From positions 1-12,468 of the forward strand of contig JBAXSU010000104.1 of NCBI GenBank assembly GCA_037130535.1: a stretch of 12,468 bases of DNA, read 5' to 3'. The translations under genes were made by a program, and so were the position numbers. The notes below the pieces were generated by a model, which was not told the origin of the DNA, made no database searches, and saw only the letters and a program-made list of their open reading frames with translations. Positions 8,370 to 12,468 of this stretch are shown in pieces. Source of the stretch: VFMC01 sp037130535. Its GTDB lineage: Bacteria; Actinomycetota; Acidimicrobiia; Acidimicrobiales; Ilumatobacteraceae. Position 1 is the stretch's first letter. Every line of letters starts with the position of its first letter.

Positions 8370-9326
8370 ATGAGCGACGCAGCGCTGCCCCAGCCACTCG
8401 GTGGCAACTCGATGCCCCGTTTCGGCGGGCCGGCCACGATGATGCGCCTGCCGGCGCGCGACACCGCCGAGGGTCTCGACGTGGCGTTCTACGGGGTGCC
8501 GTTCGACATCGGCACGTCGAACCGCACCGGTGCCCGGTTCGGCCCGCGGGCCATCCGTGCCGAGTCGAGCCTGCTGCGGCCGTACCACATGGCCACGCGG
8601 GCGGCGCCGTTCGACAGCCTGGCCATCGCCGATGTGGGCGATGTCGCGCTCAACACGTTCAATGCCCCGGCCTGCGTGCCCATCATCCGCGACTTCGTCG
8701 CCGGGGTGCTGGCCGCGGGTGCCGTGCCGCTGGGCATGGGCGGCGACCACACGGTCACCTATCCCATCCTGCAGGCCATCGCAGCGACCCACGGGCCGGT
8801 GGGCATCGTGCACGTCGACGCCCATGCCGATGTGAACGACACGATGTTCGGCGAGAAGGTCACCCACGGGTCGTGGCTGCGCCGGGCCATCGAGGAAGAC
8901 CTGGTCGACACGGCCCGGGTGGTGCAGATCGGCCTGCGCGGCACGGGCTACGCGGCCGACGACTTCGACTGGGTCACCTCGCTCGGCGGCCGGGTGGTGC
9001 CGGCCGAGGAGTGCTGGCACCGTTCGCTCGCGCCGCTGATGGCCGAGGTGCGCGCCCAGCTGGGTGATGCGCCGGTGTACCTCACGTTCGACGTCGACGG
9101 CCTCGACCCGTCGGTGGCGCCGGGCACCGGCACGCCCGAGGTGGGTGGGCTCACGTCGGTGCAAGGCCTCGAGGTCATCCGCGGCTGCCGGGGCCTGAAC
9201 CTGGTGGGCGCCGATGTGGTCGAGGTCGCCCCGGTGTACGACACCTCCGGCAACACCGCCCTGCTGGGCGCCAACCTGCTGTTCGAGCAGCTCTGCGTCC
9301 TCCCCGGCGTCCAGTACCGCACCTGA
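8370..9326 (+). CDS. Agmatinase (SpeB)-family ureohydrolase
   Basis: A 318-residue binuclear manganese hydrolase of the arginase/agmatinase family, releasing urea from a guanidino compound. Counting from the ATG at 8370, the metal ligands are all present: GGDHT (His127), DAHAD (Asp150, His152, Asp154) and DVDGLDPSVAPGTGTPE (Asp241, Asp243). The N-terminal FYGVPFDIGTSNRTGARFGP and the C-terminal GADVVEVAPVYD are also family hallmarks, and the length is normal. Agmatine is the default substrate, but guanidinobutyrate, guanidinopropionate and guanidine hydrolases share these motifs, so the substrate is open. An ATG three codons earlier (8361) is possible; I prefer 8370 because of GGCAAG upstream, but the evidence is slight. 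It diverges from the dimethylglycine dehydrogenase-like gene over about 35 bases, suggesting shared control. Downstream it converges with the aminopeptidase gene. Confidence 0.92.
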   Translation: MSDAALPQPLGGNSMPRFGGPATMMRLPARDTAEGLDVAFYGVPFDIGTSNRTGARFGPRAIRAESSLLRPYHMATRAAPFDSLAIADVGDVALNTFNAPACVPIIRDFVAGVLAAGAVPLGMGGDHTVTYPILQAIAATHGPVGIVHVDAHADVNDTMFGEKVTHGSWLRRAIEEDLVDTARVVQIGLRGTGYAADDFDWVTSLGGRVVPAEECWHRSLAPLMAEVRAQLGDAPVYLTFDVDGLDPSVAPGTGTPEVGGLTSVQGLEVIRGCRGLNLVGADVVEVAPVYDTSGNTALLGANLLFEQLCVLPGVQYRT

Positions 9327-9498
9327 CCCCGCGCCGGGTTCGCCCCGCCAGCCCGCCCCGCCGGCCGCCCGCCCGCGCCGGGGCTTCGTGAGCCTGGACC
9401 CCGTGGGCCATGGTCGAACCGCACCGATGACCCAGGTCCGTGCGCGTAGACCCGGCGGGCGCTGGGCCACGCTCACGAACGGGTGGGGCGGGGATGGG
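9327..9498. other. Convergent intergenic region, extremely C/G-rich, with short repeats
   Basis: This 172-base stretch lies between two genes that point at each other, and I find no gene in it. An 11-base sequence CCCGCGCCGGG occurs twice (9328-9338 and 9372-9382), each copy able to fold as a 4-pair hairpin. GCCCCG/CGGGGC (9342-9347 / 9379-9384) is a further inverted pair. TTCGTGAGC at 9385-9393 has an exact inverted match GCTCACGAA at 9471-9479. Together these probably serve bidirectional transcription termination, but no T-tract follows any of them, so this is not a clear intrinsic terminator. Confidence 0.35.
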
Positions 9499-10587
9499 TC
9501 AGCGGAGGGCGGTGAGGGCGTCGAGGGGGATGGCGTGCACGGTGCGGCCGAGGTGGCCGGTCATCGTGTCGGCCATGCACAGGGCGTTCCAGATGGCCTC
9601 CTCCACCGCTTCGGCGGCGGCGAGGAACAGCGGCGTGAGGTGGTCGGCGGGCAGGGTGGCGACGGCGAGCGGGGCATCGGCGTGCAGCGGCACCCGGTTG
9701 GCGGTGGCGAAGGCGCAGAAGATGTCGCCGCTGCTGTTGGCGCCGAACCCGCCCACGCGGGCGAGGCCGATGCCGGCCCGCTGGGCGAGCCGGCGGCACT
9801 GGTCGGCCAGTAACGGGGCGTCGGTGGCGAGCACGACGATGATCGACCCGGCATCGCCGGCGGTGGGGTCGTGGGGGAGGGGTGTCACCTCGGGACCGAT
9901 GGCTTCGCCCACGTGTCGGCCGTCGAGGCGCAGCAGGTTCCGGCGCCCGTAGTTGGCCTGCACCAGGGCGCCCACCGTGAACGATCCGCTCGCCGTGGTG
10001 GCCACGCGGCTGGCGGTGCCGATACCGCCTTTGAACTCGTGGCAGATCATCCCGGTGCCGCCGCCCACGTTGCCTTCGGCCACGGGTGAGGGCATCCCGC
10101 CCGAGCGCTCGGCGTCGGCCAGCGCCGCGGCCACATGGTGGGGGGTGAGGTGGAAGGCGCCGATGTCGTTGAGGAACCCGTCGTAGGTTTCGCCCACGAC
10201 GGGTAGGCACCAGGTGGCGTCGGGGTCGCGCTGCTCCTCGTAGGCGACGAGCGCGTCGCGCACCATGCCCACCTGGTGGGTGTTGGTGATGGCGATCGGG
10301 CCGCTCAGCAGGCCGCTCTCGGCCAGCCAGTGGCTGCCGGTCATCTCGCCGTTGCCGTTCAGGCTGTGCATCGCGCCGTAGCAGAGCTGGTCGCGCTCGT
10401 GCGGGGCCCGGGTGTGCACCACTGTCACGCCGGTGCGCGCCACCCGCGGTTCGTCGTGCACCACGGTGCAGTGCCCCACCGACACGCCCACCACGTCGGT
10501 GATGGTGTTGGTGGGTCCGGTTGGCAGGGTGCCGATCGTGAACCCGAGGTCGCGGAGACGCTGACGCTGCGTGGAGCCGAGCCTAAT
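9499..10587 (-). CDS. P1-family (DmpA/BapA-like) N-terminal-nucleophile aminopeptidase; start uncertain
   Basis: Serine aminopeptidase of family S58, which cuts itself into two chains and then releases N-terminal residues from peptides, amides or beta-peptides. The family's N-terminal block DLGFTIGTLPTGPTNTITD is present, followed by GVSVGH, the ITNTHQVGMVRDAL region, and EGNVGGGTGM. The self-cleavage motif FGANSSGDIFCAFATAN is about residue 280-296 if counted from 10587; the Ser just before Gly-Asp is the expected nucleophile. The C-terminus (PLDALTALR) ends at 9499. The start is a real problem. The reading frame is open to an ATG at 10779, but the extra 64 residues do not look like the family and would overlap a convincing gene on the other strand. 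Between 10779 and the conserved block there is no ATG, GTG or TTG. I give ATT at 10587 as the boundary; it yields 362 residues, close to the family norm of about 370. The product is firm, the start is not. Confidence 0.82.
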   Translation of the reverse strand: MRLGSTQRQRLRDLGFTIGTLPTGPTNTITDVVGVSVGHCTVVHDEPRVARTGVTVVHTRAPHERDQLCYGAMHSLNGNGEMTGSHWLAESGLLSGPIAITNTHQVGMVRDALVAYEEQRDPDATWCLPVVGETYDGFLNDIGAFHLTPHHVAAALADAERSGGMPSPVAEGNVGGGTGMICHEFKGGIGTASRVATTASGSFTVGALVQANYGRRNLLRLDGRHVGEAIGPEVTPLPHDPTAGDAGSIIVVLATDAPLLADQCRRLAQRAGIGLARVGGFGANSSGDIFCAFATANRVPLHADAPLAVATLPADHLTPLFLAAAEAVEEAIWNALCMADTMTGHLGRTVHAIPLDALTALR

Positions 10588-10608
10588 TGCAGGTGCGATG
10601 ATGTGGCG

Positions 10609-10857
10609 ATGAACGTCGCTCAGCGCATCGTGGTGTCGCTGGCTCTTGCTGCCGTCCTCGGGGTCGCCGCGCGAACAGCCTGCGATCTCATGGTGGACTC
10701 CACGGATGGCGGGTGGTTCATGTACGAGCCGAACGTGAACGTGTTGACGTCTCCATCCTCCGATGGCGACTCCCTTCAAGCCGCGGCCGTCTGGCTGGTG
10801 GCCATTTCACTGTGGCTCGGCATCTCCTGGCGGCTCTTCCGGACCAAGAGCGAGTGA
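10609..10857 (+). CDS. Small two-helix membrane protein of unknown function
   Basis: An 82-residue protein I do not recognise by name. Helix one is residues 7-21 (VVSLALAAVLGVAA), then a short loop outside the membrane with GGWFMYEPN at 34-42, then helix two at about 57-74 (AAAVWLVAISLWLGIS), ending in basic WRLFRTKSE. Positive residues at the N-terminus (Arg6) and after helix two suggest both ends face the cytoplasm. The aromatic GGWFxYxPN loop looks like a conserved feature rather than chance. Start is ATG at 10609; GTG at 10603 is an alternative. There is no strong ribosome site. It lies head to head with the aminopeptidase across about 20 bases if that gene starts near 10587. A palindromic repeat follows 28 bases after its stop. 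Coding is likely because the hydrophobic pattern is coherent and the frame is well used. Function unknown. Confidence 0.65.
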   Translation: MNVAQRIVVSLALAAVLGVAARTACDLMVDSTDGGWFMYEPNVNVLTSPSSDGDSLQAAAVWLVAISLWLGISWRLFRTKSE

Positions 10858-10885
10858 CACGCAACCAACGCGAGGTGTCTGCGAG

Positions 10886-10902
10886 TTTCTCAGCGGAGAA
10901 AC
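10886..10902. repeat. Palindromic repeat, copy 1 (17 bases)
   Basis: TTTCTCAGCGGAGAAAC: six-base arms TTTCTC and GAGAAA around AGCG, with a seventh pair (G10885-C10902) in this copy. The same 17 bases occur exactly at 11540-11556. It begins 28 bases after the stop of the small membrane protein and lies 4 bases from the degenerate methyltransferase gene end. It could be a terminator hairpin shared by convergent transcripts, but has no T-tract; it could also be a dispersed genomic repeat. Confidence 0.75.
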
Positions 10903-10905
10903 GAA

Positions 10906-10996
10906 GCGCTACCGCGCAGCGGTGACTCCGCTGAAGAGGACGAGCTGCACGGTCATGCTGTCGTTCGACACCGCTACTCCCCGTCGGCCGTCGCAG
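10906..10996 (-). pseudogene. Degenerate second copy of the 3' end of the RNA methyltransferase gene
   Basis: This stretch matches 11734-11825, the last coding bases of the intact methyltransferase gene, in the same orientation. Over the first 74 bases (10906-10979 against 11734-11807) I count about 57 identities without a gap. The match continues for another 15-17 bases after a one-base gap. On the minus strand it reads VAVSNDSMTVQLVLFSGV and TAAR to a TAG at 10909-10911, beside VAVSNGGIAVQLTPFRGV and AAAP to a TAG at the same place in the intact gene. The one-base gap is a frameshift. Similarity stops sharply just past the stop codon. It is therefore a decayed gene end, not a working gene, and indicates duplication, displacement or recombination at this locus. 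Confidence 0.75.
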
Positions 10997-11003
10997 ACGC
11001 GTC

Positions 11004-11022
11004 CGTGTTACAGTGTCACACG
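11004..11022 (+). promoter_or_regulatory. Promoter -10 box inside a 19-base palindromic operator, abutting the start codon
   Basis: CGTGTTACAGTGTCACACG is a 19-base palindrome centred on 11013 with eight of nine pairs matching (only 11009/11017 fail); the half-site is TGTnACA. TACAGT at 11009-11014 fits the actinobacterial -10 pattern TAnnnT. The start codon of the first operon gene begins at the next base (11023), so the transcript would be leaderless or nearly so. No good -35 is visible. An operator lying on the -10 is typical of self-repressed operons. The ribbon-helix-helix-like protein of the same operon is the obvious candidate to bind it; that link is inferred. Confidence 0.6.
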
Positions 11023-11211
11023 ATGGTTGATGGTCTCGACTGGCTTCCTGAAGACGGCGTCGTCCTCACCAGAGCCGATCTGGAACGGATCTTCATCGAC
11101 CTGCGAGCCCTGATCTCCGGCACGGACCGACTCGACCCGAACCGGTCCTTCGCCGTGGACATCGCAATCGCCATCACACACGCAATACAACGAGAAAGTG
11201 GAGGCCAGTGA
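11023..11211 (+). CDS. Hypothetical 62-residue protein, first gene of a two-gene operon
   Basis: I do not recognise this protein. It is short and soluble, mostly helical by appearance, and acidic at the N-terminus. VLTRADLERIFIDLRALI (14-31) could form one amphipathic helix and SFAVDIAIAITHAIQRE (42-58) a second, in an arrangement that could support dimer or partner binding. There is no signal peptide and no catalytic motif I know. The ATG directly follows the palindromic operator, so it has no leader ribosome site. The stop overlaps the next ATG by one base (TGATG), implying coupled translation with the ribbon-helix-helix-like protein. Its codons (AGA, ATA, GGA, ACA, many ending in T or A) differ from the strongly G/C-ending neighbours, which hints at a transferred origin. 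It could be a partner or co-regulator of a toxin-antitoxin-like unit; this is inference from position and size. Confidence 0.6.
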   Translation: MVDGLDWLPEDGVVLTRADLERIFIDLRALISGTDRLDPNRSFAVDIAIAITHAIQRESGGQ

Positions 11212-11507
11212 TGGCGAAGCCGAAGGCGATCCAGTGGCTCGAGGACCAAACGGGCGAGACCATTCCTTACGCTCCTGAGACCGCCGTGAGCCAGGACCGA
11301 CATCTGTCGGTCCGTCTCACCGGTGAACTGGCAGCAGGTCTCGACGCCATGGCGACCGAGCGTGGGCTCACGCTGTCGCACCTCGTGCGCGAACTCCTCG
11401 CCGAGGCGGTTGCTCAGCGAGCGACTGTCGCCACACTCGACGGGCGAGCTCTCGCCGACCGCCTCGCGGCCGACGTGGCCGAAGTGCGCCGCCGGCTCGC
11501 CGGTTGA
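11211..11507 (+). CDS. Ribbon-helix-helix-like DNA-binding protein (antitoxin type)
   Basis: A 98-residue protein whose middle (about 30-67) fits the ribbon-helix-helix fold. DRHLSVRLTGEL gives the beta-strand and turn, AAGLDAMATERG the first helix, and TLSHLVRELLAEAV the second helix, with the usual Thr/Ser-Leu at its N-cap. The N-terminal 28 residues (KAIQWLEDQTGETIPYA) and the C-terminal helix (ALADRLAADVAEVRRRLAG) flank it and may contact a partner. The ATG at 11211 is preferred over the GTG at 11208 because GGAGG at 11200-11204 sits six bases upstream, a strong ribosome site inside the upstream gene. Such proteins usually repress their own operon as dimers on palindromes; the 19-base palindrome at the operon start is suitable. 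No recognisable toxin gene adjoins it, only the 62-residue gene before and a broken frame after. Fold fairly sure; antitoxin role inferred. Confidence 0.8.
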   Translation: MAKPKAIQWLEDQTGETIPYAPETAVSQDRHLSVRLTGELAAGLDAMATERGLTLSHLVRELLAEAVAQRATVATLDGRALADRLAADVAEVRRRLAG

Positions 11508-11539
11508 CAGCGCCCTCACCACAGCTCTGGTGTTCGCGA

Positions 11540-11556
11540 TTTCTCAGCGGAGAAAC
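11540..11556. repeat. Palindromic repeat, copy 2 (17 bases)
   Basis: TTTCTCAGCGGAGAAAC, identical over 17 bases to 10886-10902. It lies 32 bases after the stop of the ribbon-helix-helix gene, almost the same distance as copy 1 from the stop of the small membrane gene. Flanking sequence differs apart from a nearby GCGA on the left. Together the two copies bracket the degenerate methyltransferase end and the two-gene operon. Confidence 0.75.
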
Positions 11557-11716
11557 TCGGACGACTGGCGGCGCTCGCGGTCCACGACGCCCGACGAGTG
11601 CGGCTGATCTACGAGCGGTACCTCGGCCGTGACGTCGATGAGTGGCCCGACTTCTTTCGCGCGAGGAGTCGATCCGTTGGGACTGCTTCGCCGACAGCCC
11701 GTTCGCGGCGTCGTGA
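11556..11716 (+). pseudogene. Frameshifted gene remnant of unknown family
   Basis: No intact gene lies between 11508 and 11736, but coding-like sequence is visible. From 11556 one frame reads LGRLAALAVHDARRVRLIYE and then RYLGRDVDEWPDFF, with mostly G/C third positions. Near 11657-11663 the good codon pattern jumps to another frame, which reads EESIRWDCFADSPFAAS to a TGA at 11714-11716, with nearly every third base G or C. The first frame then becomes Arg/Ser/Thr junk. This fits a broken gene with one frameshift. The first frame is in phase with, and downstream of, the ribbon-helix-helix stop, so it may once have been the third gene or a lost toxin. No start codon or ribosome site is clear. 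I do not recognise the family. Confidence 0.4.
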
Positions 11717-11733
11717 CGATGGACTGACAGCGC

Positions 11734-11825
11734 GCGCTACGGCGCGGCCGCGACTCCTCTGAAGGGGGTGAGTTGTACGGCGATGCCGCCGTTCGACACG
11801 GCCACCCGGGCGTCGGGGGCCGCAG
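11734..11825. repeat. Intact-gene member of the imperfect direct repeat with 10906-10996
   Basis: Last coding bases of the RNA methyltransferase gene plus three bases beyond its stop. Together with the decayed copy at 10906-10996 it forms an imperfect direct repeat, about 77 percent identical by eye over the first 74 bases, 828 bases apart. It flanks the two-gene operon. Confidence 0.7.
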
Positions 11826-12468
11826 GGTGCAGCGGCGCCAGGTGGGCGCTCACCAGGCCGCTGGGGGCGATGACGGCGCCACGCCAGCGGGGCGAGCGGG
11901 TGAGCAGGTCGACGAACTGGTGCATGGCCGGCGCGACGCCGCGCAGCCGCTCGCCGTACGGCGGGTTGGTGACCACCCAGCCCGGTGTGGCGGGCAGTAC
12001 CACCTCGCCGGCGGGGCGCTGGTCGAAGGTGACGAACTCGCTCACGCCGGCACGCGCCGCATTGGCGCGGGCGGCGTCGATGGCGTGGCCCGAGGTGTCG
12101 CTGCCCGTCACTGGTGGGCGACGGTCGACCACGTCGGCATCGGCAGCAGCCACGAGCCGCTCCCAGCGCACCTCGTCGGCGCGGGGCCACTGCTGGAAGG
12201 CGAACGGCCGGTTGCGGCCGGGCGGCATGCGGCGGGCGATCATCATCGCCTCGATGGCGATGGTGCCCGACCCGCAGAACGGATCGTGCAGCGGGGCCTT
12301 GCCGTTCCAGCCGCCCACCGTCACCAGCGCCGCGGCGAGGGTTTCGCGCAGCGGTGCGTCGTCGACCGCCTGACGCCAACCCCGCTTGTGCAGGGCGAGG
12401 CCGGATGCATCCAGGCTGACGGTGGCGGTGTCGTGCTGCAGGCGGATCATCACCGTCTGCTCGGCGCC
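11737..12468 (-). CDS. RlmL-like class I SAM-dependent RNA methyltransferase (5' end outside window)
   Basis: The catalytic half of a THUMP-type RNA (probably 23S rRNA guanine-N2 or related) methyltransferase, once often named putative N6-adenine DNA methylase. The frame is open through base 12468, so 243 C-terminal residues are visible and the N-terminal THUMP part lies outside. In visible numbering: LDASGLALHKRGWRQAVDDA (19-38) followed by PLRETLAAAL is the RlmL-family entry to the methyltransferase fold. DPFCGSGTIAIEA (62-74) is the SAM-binding motif I, GSDTSGHAIDAARANA the acidic second-strand motif, and TNPPYGERL (167-175) the catalytic motif IV. GTG/ATG codons at 12453 and 12450 are internal to the conserved region and not the start. 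The C-terminus ending VAAAP is duplicated in decayed form at 10906-10996. The family is clear; the exact modified base and RNA are not. Confidence 0.88.
   Translation of the reverse strand, partial: GAEQTVMIRLQHDTATVSLDASGLALHKRGWRQAVDDAPLRETLAAALVTVGGWNGKAPLHDPFCGSGTIAIEAMMIARRMPPGRNRPFAFQQWPRADEVRWERLVAAADADVVDRRPPVTGSDTSGHAIDAARANAARAGVSEFVTFDQRPAGEVVLPATPGWVVTNPPYGERLRGVAPAMHQFVDLLTRSPRWRGAVIAPSGLVSAHLAPLHPAAPDARVAVSNGGIAVQLTPFRGVAAAP

Noticed and set aside
6028..8373. 781-residue plus-strand open frame
   Set aside because: Mirror of the dehydrogenase gene; composition dominated by Gly, His, Val and Ala with no motif. It is open only because stop codons are rare in this base composition.
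8335..8397. N-terminal extension of the dehydrogenase to 8397
   Set aside because: Adds 21 residues outside the family and would overlap the divergent ureohydrolase start; the ATG at 8334 directly precedes the Rossmann segment.
10588..10779. N-terminal extension of the aminopeptidase to the ATG at 10779
   Set aside because: Not family-like, and antisense to a convincing small membrane-protein gene. Kept as a start-site question rather than as coding sequence.
10886..10902. Calling the palindrome an intrinsic terminator
   Set aside because: The stem is short (6-7 pairs) and no T-tract follows on either strand; reported as a repeat instead.
10906..11825. Calling the duplicated gene ends attachment sites of an integrative element
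   Set aside because: No integrase, recombinase or transposase lies between them, and the copies are too diverged to define a core site. Only the duplication itself is supported.
1..12468. tRNA or rRNA genes, CRISPR arrays, riboswitches
   Set aside because: I looked for cloverleaf-like sequence, regularly spaced repeats and conserved leader structures and saw none. The only exact repeats noted are the 17-base palindrome and short GC-rich motifs.

Overview
The window is very GC-rich, and its coding frames end almost every codon in G or C. It is gene-dense, uses GTG starts and shows 4-base stop/start overlaps. Gene content (covalent-FAD dimethylglycine dehydrogenase-like enzyme, YtcJ-type amidohydrolase, FtsX-type ABC exporter, P1 aminopeptidase) and style fit a high-GC actinobacterium, perhaps of the Acidimicrobiia. 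That placement is an inference; no marker gene is present to prove it.

Left and centre, minus strand (8334 down to 1): a dimethylglycine/sarcosine dehydrogenase-like oxidoreductase is followed after 14 bases by an alkaline-phosphatase-superfamily phosphodiesterase. A YtcJ-like amidohydrolase then overlaps it by 4 bases. After a 99-base gap comes a LolD/MacB-type ABC ATPase, overlapping by 4 bases an FtsX-type permease that runs off the left edge. The first three look like one transcription unit for breaking down small nitrogen- and phosphate-containing compounds. The ABC pair may be a separate unit. The phosphodiesterase is the oddest large gene: its motifs are in an order that suggests a circularly permuted catalytic domain.

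Centre right: an agmatinase-family ureohydrolase (+) diverges from the dehydrogenase across only about 35 bases. It converges on a P1-family (DmpA-like) aminopeptidase (-). The aminopeptidase has no ordinary start codon at the place where its family begins.

Right, 10.6-11.75 kb: a small accessory patch with a patchwork history. It holds a two-helix small membrane protein, two identical 17-base palindromes, a decayed second copy of the 3' end of the methyltransferase gene, and a compact two-gene operon. The operon encodes an unknown 62-residue protein and a ribbon-helix-helix-like DNA-binding protein, and a 19-base palindrome overlapping a -10-like box abuts its first start codon. A frameshifted gene remnant follows. 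This patch sits just beyond the stop of an RlmL-like RNA methyltransferase (-), which runs off the right edge. The best candidate for something undescribed is this flanked mini-operon, together with the permuted phosphodiesterase.
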